Assembly: GCA_963782345.1 (NCBI GenBank)
Contig: CAWAJF010000007.1
Coordinates: 310,001-374,000 of the forward strand
Source of the DNA: DASUPK01 sp963782345
GTDB lineage: Bacteria; Actinomycetota; Thermoleophilia; Solirubrobacterales; 70-9
DNA: 64,000 nt
Direction: 5' to 3'
Positions 44,931 to 53,493 of the stretch are shown here, in pieces (positions within the stretch are counted from its first letter, which is position 1; each line of letters begins with the position of its first letter). The notes below the pieces were generated by a model that saw only the letters and a program-made list of their open reading frames with translations, searched no databases and was not told where the DNA came from. Position numbers and translations under genes: made by a program.

Positions 44931-45502
44931 CGCGCAGGGCGGATTCCGGCGCGGATGCGGTGGATCGCGGCGGTTAGGTCGTCCTCGCCCAGCTTGGGAT
45001 TGCAGAGCGGGCTGGCCGGGGCGTCCTCGAGCAGGCGCAGGCACTCGACCGCGCTCACCGGGTCGAGCTGGTACCCGGAGTCCCGCAGCTTGTCCGCTAA
45101 GGCGAGGAGGTGCTCCTCGTAGCCCAGCACGCGGTCGTGCAGGAACACCGTTTCGCGCTGCATCGCGAGATCGGGCAGGCCCTCAATGCGCTGGGCTAGG
45201 CGCTGGCGCCCCCGCGGGCTTACGAGGGCCTTGGCGTAGACCTGCACCTCGGGCACGTGGTACGCCGAGGTTTGCAGAGCCAGCGCCTCCAGCGCGGTGC
45301 GACGACGCAAGTAAATGCCACCGGCCACCAGGACCTCGAACACGGCTGCCACTCCGAGGATCGTGGCGAGGTAGGACGGGGCCTCGAACGCGCTCACGAT
45401 CGCTAGGCCGCCGAACAGCGGCGCGAGCAGGGCATGGACGTGCCACGCGCGCTCGTCCGTACGAAGCCGTCCGACCGCCTCCTCGAGCGCTCGCGCGTCC
45501 AT
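44927..45502 (-). CDS. two-helix membrane protein of unknown function
   Basis: The 191-residue product has two hydrophobic helices near residues 22-40 and 45-65 (YLATILGVAAVFEVLVAGGI), followed by a soluble helical domain with WHVHALL and GYEEHLLALADKLRDSGYQL. No family was recognised. It heads the unit with the hydroxyacid dehydrogenase and aldo/keto reductase, with 4-nt overlap. Confidence 0.6.
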   Translation of the reverse strand: MDARALEEAVGRLRTDERAWHVHALLAPLFGGLAIVSAFEAPSYLATILGVAAVFEVLVAGGIYLRRRTALEALALQTSAYHVPEVQVYAKALVSPRGRQRLAQRIEGLPDLAMQRETVFLHDRVLGYEEHLLALADKLRDSGYQLDPVSAVECLRLLEDAPASPLCNPKLGEDDLTAAIHRIRAGIRPAR

Positions 45503-45712
45503 CGCTAGGCGCCCGGCCGGTGATGCAGCGGGCGGGGCCGCGGCGGAGCTATTGGCGATTGAAGCGATATTGTCATACTATTGCCGTTGTGTTCAGCGCG
45601 TCAGTATCCCGCTATAGCATGGGGGGTTCCTACGCCGAGGGAACGCTCATGGGTACGGCGGTTAGGTGAGCGCGCAATCGCCTGACAATCTTTGCCTCTG
45701 GGAAGACTGACG

Positions 45713-46391
45713 ATGAGCGAGTTCATCCTGATGCTGACTCGGGACGACAAGACCGTTCCCGATCCTAGGCGCATCCTCGATGAAATTGGGGATTCCGGCC
45801 TTCACTTCGTCGGATTCAAGGACATCGGTTTGCCCGAGGAGGAGCTGCGGGCGCTCGTCGAGGATATCCGTGGCCGCGGGCAGCGCCCTGTGCTGGAGGT
45901 GGTGAGCCTCTATTGTGGAGGGACGAAGCGCCGCTCGGTGGAGACGGGGCTGCGCCTGGGCGTCGATTATCTGATCGGCGGGACACCACCCCCCAGCAGA
46001 CAATCGGGCGCGTGAACGGGTCGGACCTCAAGTACTTCCCCTACATCGGCGACGTCATCGGACACCCCCGCCGGCTTGAGGGCTCGCCCGAGGAGCTCGT
46101 GGCCGACGCGCGGCGGGTGCGGAACTGGGGGTGGACGGCATCAACCTCCTGGCCTACCGCCACGTGGGCAACGGGCTGGCGGTCACGAGGGCGGTGCAGG
46201 GGGCGGTGGACGTGCCGCTGATCTGCGCCGGGTCGATCGCCTCGCTGGAGCGCGTGCGGGAAATCTCGGCGGCAGGCATCTGGGCTTTCACGATTGGCGG
46301 CGCGGTGATGGACTGCGCCATCGTCCCGGGCGCAAGTCTGGGCGAGCAGGTTGATGCCGTGCTCGCGGCGACCGCGTCGGCCTCGGCTTAA
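45713..46391 (+). pseudogene. TIM-barrel (HisA-like) protein with two frameshifts
   Basis: Three frames in order give one protein: SEFILMLTRDDKTVPDPRRI through GLHFVGFKDIGLPEEELRAL and RLGVDYLIGGT; then QTIGRVNGSDLKYFPYIGDV and HPRRLEGSPEELVADARRV; then VDGINLLAYRHVGNGLAV and LICAGSIASLERVREISAAG, FTIGGAVMD. The beta-alpha pattern fits a ribulose-phosphate-binding type TIM barrel. The breaks are in a C run near 45990 and a G run near 46128, each consistent with one missing base. It precedes the E2 gene on the same strand. Confidence 0.65.
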
Positions 46392-46400
46392 GGGCACGAG

Positions 46401-47090
46401 TTGTCCCCGGACGCCGGCGAGAGGCGCGTCGCGCTGAACCGAATCCGCCATGCCACGGCGAAGGCGATGAGCGCCAGCGCGCAGGTACCGCAGTTCACGA
46501 TTGAAAGCGACGTTGACGTGGGGGCGCTGGTGGCGCTAGGCGAGCGGCTGCGCGCCGACGGCGCACAGGTCGCGATGACCGACCTCGTCGCCGCCGCGAC
46601 CGCCCGCGCCCTTGGCAGCCACGTCGAGGTGAACTCCACCTTTGAGGAGGACGCGGTCGTGCAGCGCTCGCGGGTAAATCTGGGCATCGCGATCGGCCTG
46701 GACGAGGGGCTTGTGGCCCCCTGCATCGAGGACGCCGACCGCCTCTCGCTGCACCAGCTCGCGGAGGCGCGGCGGGCACTGGGCGAGGCGGCGCGGGCTG
46801 GGTCGCTTACTCCCGCGCAGATGCTGAACACGACCTTCACGATCTCAAACCTGGGCCCGTTCGGGGTGCGGCGGTTCAGGGCGCTCGTGACGCCGCCGCA
46901 GGCGGCGATCCTTGCGCTGGGCGCAATCGCCGATGGCGTCGTGCGCGGGGCCGATGGCCCGGCCTTCGGCCGGATCATGAGCGTGGCGCTCAGCTGCGAC
47001 CATCGCTCAATCGACGGCGCGCCGGCCGCACGCTTTCTCACGACCTTGGTGGACCTGCTGGAGATGCCGGGCTGGCTCGAGGAAGTCTAA
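46401..47090 (+). CDS. 2-oxoacid dehydrogenase E2 catalytic domain, without lipoyl domain
   Basis: The 229-residue product is the acyltransferase core only: RHATAKAMSASAQVPQFTIE, then VNLGIAIGLDEGLVAPCIED, FTISNLGPFGVRRFRALVTP and LSCDHRSIDGAPAARFLTTL with the catalytic DHRxxDG motif. Normal E2 proteins carry N-terminal lipoyl and E1/E3-binding domains, which are absent. A separate lipoyl protein is encoded at 51.3 kb. The TTG start is not well supported. The stop codon overlaps the convergent kinase by 4 nt. Confidence 0.82.
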   Translation: MSPDAGERRVALNRIRHATAKAMSASAQVPQFTIESDVDVGALVALGERLRADGAQVAMTDLVAAATARALGSHVEVNSTFEEDAVVQRSRVNLGIAIGLDEGLVAPCIEDADRLSLHQLAEARRALGEAARAGSLTPAQMLNTTFTISNLGPFGVRRFRALVTPPQAAILALGAIADGVVRGADGPAFGRIMSVALSCDHRSIDGAPAARFLTTLVDLLEMPGWLEEV

Positions 47091-48598
47091 GCGCGCCACG
47101 ACCGCGCGAGCTCGACCGCCCGGCCCCAGCGCGCCCGTGCCTCGTGCCGCCGTGCGTCGTCCATCTGTGGCTCGAAGACGCCATCGGGCTGCCAGCCCGC
47201 AGCCATCTCGCCTAGCGACGGTCCGCCCCCGAGTGTCGTGGCGCCAAGCATCGCGGCACCCAGCGCCGTGGCGCCGGTTCGGCTGCTGCGCTCGATCGGC
47301 ACGGCGGCAAGGTCGGCGAGGCGCTGCAGGAGCCAGGAGTTGGCGCTCATGCCGCCGTCGACCCGCAGGACCTCGGGCGGGCTGCCGAGCTGCGCGGCCG
47401 TCGCCTCGACCGCGTCCGCCAGCTCGTGCGCCACGCCATTCAAGACAGCCGCGGCGGAGCTGTTCGCTTGTGGCTGCTCGCTCCGCTCACCCCCAGGAAC
47501 ATTGCACGCGCCTGTGGGTCCCAGTGGGGGCTGGCGAGCCCCGACAGGGCGGAGACTAAAACGACGCCAGGATCTCCCTCGCCCACGCTCGCCGCGAGCG
47601 CCTCGCTCTCGGCGACATCTCCGAGCAGGCCAACGTCGACCAGCCACTGCACGGCCGCGCCCGCGTCCGCGATGAAGCCCTCCAGCGCGTAGGCGCGCAA
47701 CTCGTACTCGGCGTCACCCACGCGCAGCTTGAAACCAAACCATTACCGGCTGGCGCCGGCTCGGCTCCCACGTTCTCCCAGAGAAAGGCGCCGGTGCCGA
47801 GGGTGACCTTCGCCTGCCCAGCGGCCCAGCAGCACTGACCAGATGAGCTGACGCCTGCTGGTCGCCCAGCGCAGCCACCACGGGCACATCCGCGCCTGGA
47901 GCGCATCGACGGTCGTCTCGGCAAAGCCGGCCCGCGCAGGGCGAGGGCGGCGCCTCCGGAAGCATCGCGCGCGGGATCCCGAAGAGCCCCAGGAGACACT
48001 CGTCCCACTCCAGCGAGGCCAGGTCGGCCAGCATCGAGCGCGAGAGGTTGGAGGCGTCGGAAATGTGGGTGACGCCGCCGCTCAAGCGCCAGATGAGCCA
48101 CGAGGCGACGTCACCGTAGAGCAGCTCGCCGCGCTCCGCGCGGTCACGCGCCCCCGCCACGTTGTCGAGGAGCCAGCGCAGCTTAGGCGCCGGAAAGGTC
48201 GGGTCGAGTTCCAGCCCGGTGCGCCGGCGCACCTCGTCGGCGTGGCCGATCTGCTCGAGAAGTCGCCGCCTCAGCGCTGCCGCGGCGGCACTGCCAAACG
48301 ATGGCGGGGTGAACCGGTTGGCCGCTCCGGCGCTCCCACACGACGAATGTCTCCGTCTGGTTGGCGATCGCTACGCCCGCGACGTCGCTCCACGAGGCGC
48401 CCGCCCCCCGCAAGGCGTCGCCCGCTGCCCCGGTGACGCTGGTAAGCAGCTCGTCCGGTACTGCTCGACCCAGCCGGGTCGAGGGAACGCGCGTGACACA
48501 GAGCGTGCGGCGCTGCCGCGTACCGCCAGCTCGCTGTCGACCAGGAGGCACTTACTGGAAGAGGTGCCCTGATCGAGGGCGAGGATGAGCTCGCTCAC
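47087..48598 (-). pseudogene. FGGY-family carbohydrate kinase with several frameshifts
   Basis: From an ATG at 48598 the frames in turn read LILALDQGTSSSKCLLVDSE, then VAGVAIANQTETFVVWERRS and HPAIVWQCRR, then PKLRWLLDNVAGARDRAERG and SDASNLSRSMLADLASLEWD and VVAALGDQQA, then YALEGFIADAGAAVQWLVD and PHWDPQARAMFLG, and finally VLRVDGGMSANSWLLQRLAD. This order is that of glycerol-kinase-like sugar kinases. At least four shifts are needed. Overlap with the upstream ADH gene (ATGA) shows it belonged to the operon. Confidence 0.75.
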
Positions 48599-49610
48599 GC
48601 GGCGCCCTCGCCCGCGACCTCCAGCACGACCTTGCCAATGCGATCGGGTGCATCGAGTCGCTCGTGCGCGGACGCGATCTCGGCCAACGGGTAGACGGAA
48701 TCGACAAGCGGGCGCCAGCTCGCGCCATCGACATGCGCGAGCATCGCATCGAACTCACGCGGGCTGCCCATCGTGGAGCCCTGGATGCGGTGGTGCCCGA
48801 AATACAGGGTGGGGATGTCGACCTCTCCGCGGTCGCCGCCCAGGTCGCCCAGGCTGACGAGCCGCCCGCCGGTCGCCAGCGCACGCAGCGCGCCCGGCCA
48901 GACCGCCGCCCCGATGCCGTCGACCACTACATCGATGCCACCGCTTCCCTCGCGCACCTGCAGCGGCCAGTCGGAATCGCTGTAGTCGAAACCGGCCGTG
49001 GCGCCGAGCTCAAGGGCCCGCTCGATTTTCTTGGCACTCGAGGAGGTGACGTAGACCCGCGCGCCCAGCTCAGCGGCGATCGAGATCGCCGTGCAGGCAA
49101 GGCCGCTGCCGGCGCCGGGAATGAGGATGCGTCTTCCCTCCTCCACTTCGCCGTGGGTGACCAGGGCGCGCCACGCCGTGAGCGCGACGAGCGGCAGCGC
49201 CGCCGCCTCCTGCCAAGAAAGGCGCTGCGGCCTGAGGCGCACGTTCTGGACAGGGACGAAACGCGTTCGGCGTAGGTGCCGGGGGAGGGCATGCCCAGGA
49301 TCTCGAAGTCCTCGCCGGCGTGGTCCTCGCGCTCGCCCCAGTGAAGGGACGGGTTGACCACGACCTCCTGGCCCACATCAGGCCCACCACACCCTCGCCC
49401 AGCTCGGCGACCCTACCCGTGGCGTCGGAGCCGAGGATCACCGGGAGGGCATCCCGCGGCGCCGAGCCGCGGCGAAGCCACCAGTCGCGGCGGTTGACGG
49501 CAGCGTAGGCGATGGCCACCGCGACCTCCCCCGCACCGGATGCGGGTCGGGACCTCGCGTAGCTCGAGTCGCTCCGGTCCGCCGAACCCGCTGAGGACGA
49601 CCGCCCTCAT
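48595..49610 (-). pseudogene. zinc-type/quinone oxidoreductase-like MDR dehydrogenase, frameshifted
   Basis: From the ATG at 49610 the frames give MRAVVLSGFGGPERLELREV, then VAIAYAAVNRRDWWLRRGSA and LPVILGSDATGRVAELGEGV, then AAALPLVALTAWRALVTHGE, RILIPGAGSGLACTAISIAA and GGIDVVVDGIGAAVWPGALR to the end. This is a medium-chain alcohol dehydrogenase/quinone reductase fold without an obvious structural zinc loop. About three shifts between 49250 and 49530 break it. The 3' part from 49242 is one continuous frame. Confidence 0.75.
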
Positions 49611-50477
49611 GTGGCCGGCGTCGGGCCCGCGGGGAGGTCCTGATCGCGGGCGTCGCTGGGGTCGGCTGGGCCGTGGATGCGCGCCGGCCGGCGGCCATGC
49701 CGCCGTCGATCACGAAGGGATGACCGGTCACGAACGAGGAGGCGTCGGAGCAAAGCCACACGATTGCCTGCGCCACCTCTCCCGGCTTGCCGAGGCGCTG
49801 CATCGGGTGCAGGTCAGCGAGCGCCTGCCACACCTGGGGATTCGAGGCGGGGGCGACGCCGCGGTCCATCACCATCGGCGTTTCGATGAAAGCGGGGCAA
49901 ACCGCGTTTACCCGGATGCCGAGCGGAGCGTACTCTAGCGCCGCCGTTCGGGTGAGACCTACCACAGCATGCTTCGCGGCGTTGTAAGCGGCGAGGTTCG
50001 TGTAGCCCATGATTCCCAGCATCGAGGCAGCGTTGACGATTGAGCCTGAGCCCTGTCGCGCCATCTGGCGCAGCTCGGCCTGCAAGCAGTGAAAGACGCC
50101 GTCGAGGTTGACGGCCATGACTTCGCGCCAGTCGTCGCGTGGATAGGCGTGGGTGGGCGCAACGCCGCCCTCGATGCCCGCGCCGTTGAAGGCGCAGTCG
50201 AGGCGCCCGAAGCGTTCGACGACCCGTTCGACCCATCCCTGGGCGTCGGCGGGTGAGGTGACGTCGCCGGGGACGACGACGTGGCGCTCGGCGCCGCTCG
50301 TGCACTGATGGGCCTCTCCTCGGCGCCCTCGCGGTTGCGGTCAGCGAGCACGAGTGACGCGCCGAGCCGATCGCAGAGGATCGCGGTGGCGCGGCCGATG
50401 CCCGAAGCGGCACCGGTGATGAGCGCTGCCTTTCCCTGCAGCGACGGGCCGGAGCCGAAAGCGTCGACGGCGGCCAC
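49607..50477 (-). pseudogene. SDR family dehydrogenase 1, frameshifted
   Basis: The N-terminal frame from a GTG at 50477 has SLQGKAALITGAASGIGRAT. After shifts near 50290-50310 and 50120-50200, the frame MAVNLDGVFHCLQAELRQMA, VNAASMLGIMGYTNLAAYNA, ALEYAPLGIRVNAVCPAFIE and FVTGHPFVIDGGMAAG covers the catalytic Ser-Tyr-Lys and the C-terminus. The natural end is probably the TGA overlapping the ADH start, which needs one more shift. The gene is a classical SDR of about 285 residues. Confidence 0.7.
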
Positions 50478-50480
50478 TGC

Positions 50481-51265
50481 CTACCCCGTGAGCTCGCCGC
50501 CGTCGAGCGACAGGGCGACGCCGAAACGTAGCTCGCCATGTCAGAGGCCAGGTAAACGTGGGCATTCGCCACCTCGTCCGGGGTGGCGGGCGGCCCGCAG
50601 GAATGCCCGCGTGGAGCCGCGCGACGGCTTCGCCCTCGCTCACCCCCCAGACCTCGCTGCGGCCGTCGATCACCTCTCTATACATCGGTGTCTCGGTGAT
50701 GCCGGGCGCCACCGCGCACACTCTGATGCCCTCGCCCGCGAGTTCTTGGGCGAGGCTCTGGACGAGCCCGATCACGCCGAACTTCGAGGCAGAGTAGGCC
50801 GACATCTGGGCCCAGCCGCGCAGTCCCGCCTGAGACGCGGTGGCGAGCAGGGTGCCACCACCGTCCGCGCGCAGGTGGGCGATCGCCGCCTTGAAAGTCC
50901 AGAAGGTGCCCATGAGGTTCACCGCCAGCACCCGCTCGAGCCGCTCGCGCTCGAGCCGCTCGATCGGGGTGAGGTCGAAGACCCGGCGTTCGCCACGACG
51001 AGGTCCAGTCCGCCCAGGGCATCGGCGGCGCGGTCGAGCGCCGCGGCCACGGCGACGGGGTCGGTTACGTCGAGCTCGAGCGCCTCGACGGCATGCCCGG
51101 CGTCGGCCAGCTCCCGTGCGGCTCGCTGCGCACCCTCCCGTCAATGTCGGCGAGCACCGCGCGCGCCCCCTCCTCGCAGAAGCGCCGGGCGGTGGCGGCA
51201 CCGATGCCGCGGGCGGCGCCGGTGATGAACGCCATACGGCCGCCGAGGAGGGAGTCATCCGCCAC
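50481..51265 (-). pseudogene. SDR family dehydrogenase 2, frameshifted
   Basis: From a GTG near 51265 the frame has GGRMAFITGAARGIGAATAR. After shifts near 51100-51130 and 51000-51010, the frame reads VLAVNLMGTFWTFKAAIAHL, LATASQAGLRGWAQMSAYSA and CAVAPGITETPMYREVIDGR. A third shift near 50530-50600 gives the C-terminal GVALSLDGGELTG. Classical SDR of about 260 residues. It lies between the lipoyl gene (about 11 nt overlap) and SDR 1 (3-nt gap). Confidence 0.7.
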
Positions 51266-51512
51266 CGTCGACCTCAATCATCCCCAGCACCGCGCCCACC
51301 GGCACGTCTTCGTCGGGCTCGACGCGGATCTCGCGGAGCGTCCCCGAAGCTGGCGCCTCGACGGCCATGTCGACCTTGTCAGTTTCGATGTCGAGCAGCG
51401 GCTCGCCAGCCTCGACGCGTTCGCCGACCTGGTGGTGCCATTCGACCACCGTCGCCTCGACCATGTTCATGCCCGCCTTGGGTAGCACCACGGGAACAAC
51501 CTCAGCCACCAA
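51255..51512 (-). CDS. free-standing lipoyl-domain carrier protein
   Basis: The 85-residue protein is a single biotinyl/lipoyl domain: VVLPKAGMNMVEATVVEWHH, GERVEAGEPLLDIETDKVDM, where the lysine of ETDKVDM is the lipoylation site, and ASGTLREIRVEPDEDVPVG. It has no catalytic or binding domain attached. It overlaps the E1 beta gene by 11 nt, so it is made with E1 and should shuttle acyl groups from E1 to the separate E2 core (46.4 kb). The start is TTG. Confidence 0.85.
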   Translation of the reverse strand: MVAEVVPVVLPKAGMNMVEATVVEWHHQVGERVEAGEPLLDIETDKVDMAVEAPASGTLREIRVEPDEDVPVGAVLGMIEVDGGG

Positions 51513-52491
51513 GCACCGCCTCCACGGCCGCGACGATGTCGGCCTCGTCGGGGATCACGTCCCGCTCGAGCGCCGGGGCGAACGGGATCGGCACGTCGGG
51601 CACGGCGACCCGGCGCAGGGGCGCGCGCAGATCCGAGTGCGCGTGCTCGGCGATGCCAGCGGCGATCTCGGACGCGGCCGAGCAGGTGAGGCGCGCCTCA
51701 TCGACGATCACGGCGTGGCCCGTCTTGCGCACTGACGCGAGAATCGCCTCCCACGGCAGCGGCGAGAGGCTGCAGACGTCTACCACCTCCGCCGAGATGC
51801 CACGCTCCTGGGCGAGCTCGGCAGCGGCCCGCCGTGCACGGTGGGCCATCATGCCGACCGCGACGATCGAGACGTCGTCGCCGGCCGGGTCGATGTCGGC
51901 GTCGCCGAGGCCGAGCGCCTGCTTGCCGACGCGCCCGCGTGTGGCGGCCATCGCCGGGTGGAAGAACACCACCACCGGGTCGTCGCTTCGCACCGCGGCG
52001 CGGGTGAGCCAGAAGGCCTGGTTGACGGTGGATGGGAAGACGATGCGAAGGCCGCCGGCGTTCATCAGCATCGGGTGGGGGAGCTCGGAGTGCTGCGCGG
52101 CATTGGACCCCGCGGCGCCAGCGGACCCCATCAGGACCAGCGGCAGAGAGATCTCGCCGCCGGTCATGTAGCGCAGGCGACCCGCCTGATTGACGATCTG
52201 GTCCCACGCGACGTAGAAGAAGCTGCTGAACATGAGGTCGACGACTGGGCGCAGCCCGCCGATCGCGGCGCCCACGGCAGCGCCCGTGAAGCCAGCCTCG
52301 GAGATGGGGCAGTCACGCACCCGCTCGCGCCCAAACTCGTCGGCGAGGCCGCGCGTGGGTCCCATGACACCGATCGTCACGTCCACCCCCCAGACCCGCA
52401 CGCGGTCGTCACTGCGCATCTCCTGGGCGATCGCGTCGGCCATCGCGGGGGCCAGGCGGCGGGCGGCGCTGGATGCCTCGACGGTATTCAT
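51502..52491 (-). CDS. 2-oxoacid dehydrogenase E1 component, beta subunit
   Basis: The 329-residue protein has the transketolase pyrimidine-binding fold: RVRDCPISEAGFTGAAVGAA (catalytic Glu region), GGLRPVVDLMFSSFFYVAWD, NQAGRLRYMTGGEISLPLVL and AQHSELPHPMLMNAGGLRIV. The C-terminal transketolase domain has VDVCSLSPLPWEAILASVRK and VIVDEARLTCSAASEIAAGI. Resembles acetoin and pyruvate dehydrogenase beta subunits. The ATG at 52491 overlaps the E1 alpha stop codon by 4 nt. Confidence 0.9.
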   Translation of the reverse strand: MNTVEASSAARRLAPAMADAIAQEMRSDDRVRVWGVDVTIGVMGPTRGLADEFGRERVRDCPISEAGFTGAAVGAAIGGLRPVVDLMFSSFFYVAWDQIVNQAGRLRYMTGGEISLPLVLMGSAGAAGSNAAQHSELPHPMLMNAGGLRIVFPSTVNQAFWLTRAAVRSDDPVVVFFHPAMAATRGRVGKQALGLGDADIDPAGDDVSIVAVGMMAHRARRAAAELAQERGISAEVVDVCSLSPLPWEAILASVRKTGHAVIVDEARLTCSAASEIAAGIAEHAHSDLRAPLRRVAVPDVPIPFAPALERDVIPDEADIVAAVEAVLGG

Positions 52492-53489
52492 GCGAACACG
52501 TCCTCGTAGGCGCGCCCGAGAAGCGGCTCGGGCGATGCCTGGGCCGCCTGCAGCGCCGCTGCGATGGCGCCGCGCTCCTCCTCCTCGATCTGCGCGCGCA
52601 GGGTCGCGACCTCGCCAACTCCGGCCCGTGCCATCGCGTCGGCCAGGCGGTCGATGGGGTCGGCGCGCTGAGCCAGGACGCGGTAATCGCCTGCGTAGCT
52701 CTCCTCGCCCTCGTGGTGGCCGCGCAGGCGCAAGGTGCGACACTCGAGCAGCGTCGGGCCGGCGCCCGCTCGCGCCTGGTCCAGCGCCGCCGCCATCGCG
52801 ACGTGGACGGCTGCGACGTCGTCGCCGTCTACCACGACACCCGGGATGCCGTACCCCTCGGCGCGCACTGCGATGCCGGGGCCCGAGGTGACCGTGTCGG
52901 TGGGGGTGAACTCGGTGAACCCGTTGTTCTCACAGACGAAGATCACCGGCGCCCCCCAGAGCGCCGCGAGGTTGAGCGACTCGTGGAGGATCCCCTGGTT
53001 GGCTGCTCCGTCGCCGAAGAACGCAACGGCGACGCGGTCGGTGCCGAGCTCGCGTGCCGCGTGGGCCAGGCCGACCGCGGTGGGGATGCCGCCCCCGACG
53101 ATTCCGTTCGCCCCCACCGCACCCCGCTCGAGCGAGCAGACGTGCATCGAGCCGCCCTTGCCCCCGCAGTAACCGTCGGCACGGCCGAGGATCTCGGCCA
53201 ACATGCGCTGCGGCTCGAGCCCGCGGGCAACCATGTGGTGGTGGCCACGGTGGGTGGAGGTGATCTGGTCGCCGCCTTGAAGCTGCGCGCAGGTGCCGAC
53301 CGCCACCGCCTCCTGCCCGATCGAGAGGTGCACCACGCCGACCAGCTCGCCGCGCTTGTAGAGCTCGCCGAGGAGTTCCTCGAATGCGCGGATTCGGATC
53401 ATGAGGTGCAGCCACTCGGCACCGCACGCCGCGATCAGCTCGCGCGGGTCGGCGGGCTCCACCTGTCTCACCTGGTCCGGGGCCGCCAC
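52488..53489 (-). CDS. 2-oxoacid dehydrogenase E1 component, alpha subunit
   Basis: The 333-residue protein has the thiamin diphosphate motif: VAVAFFGDGAANQGILHESL and NLAALWGAPVIFVCENN (GDG-N25-NN), with THRGHHHMVARG and GYCGGKGGSMHV upstream. This is typical of acetoin/pyruvate E1 alpha. The GTG at 53489, 4 nt after the glutamine-synthetase-like stop codon, gives the family-like N-terminus. With E1 beta and the lipoyl protein it forms the front end of an oxidative decarboxylation complex. No E3 is in the window. Confidence 0.9.
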   Translation of the reverse strand: MAAPDQVRQVEPADPRELIAACGAEWLHLMIRIRAFEELLGELYKRGELVGVVHLSIGQEAVAVGTCAQLQGGDQITSTHRGHHHMVARGLEPQRMLAEILGRADGYCGGKGGSMHVCSLERGAVGANGIVGGGIPTAVGLAHAARELGTDRVAVAFFGDGAANQGILHESLNLAALWGAPVIFVCENNGFTEFTPTDTVTSGPGIAVRAEGYGIPGVVVDGDDVAAVHVAMAAALDQARAGAGPTLLECRTLRLRGHHEGEESYAGDYRVLAQRADPIDRLADAMARAGVGEVATLRAQIEEEERGAIAAALQAAQASPEPLLGRAYEDVFA

Positions 53490-53493
53490 GCGC

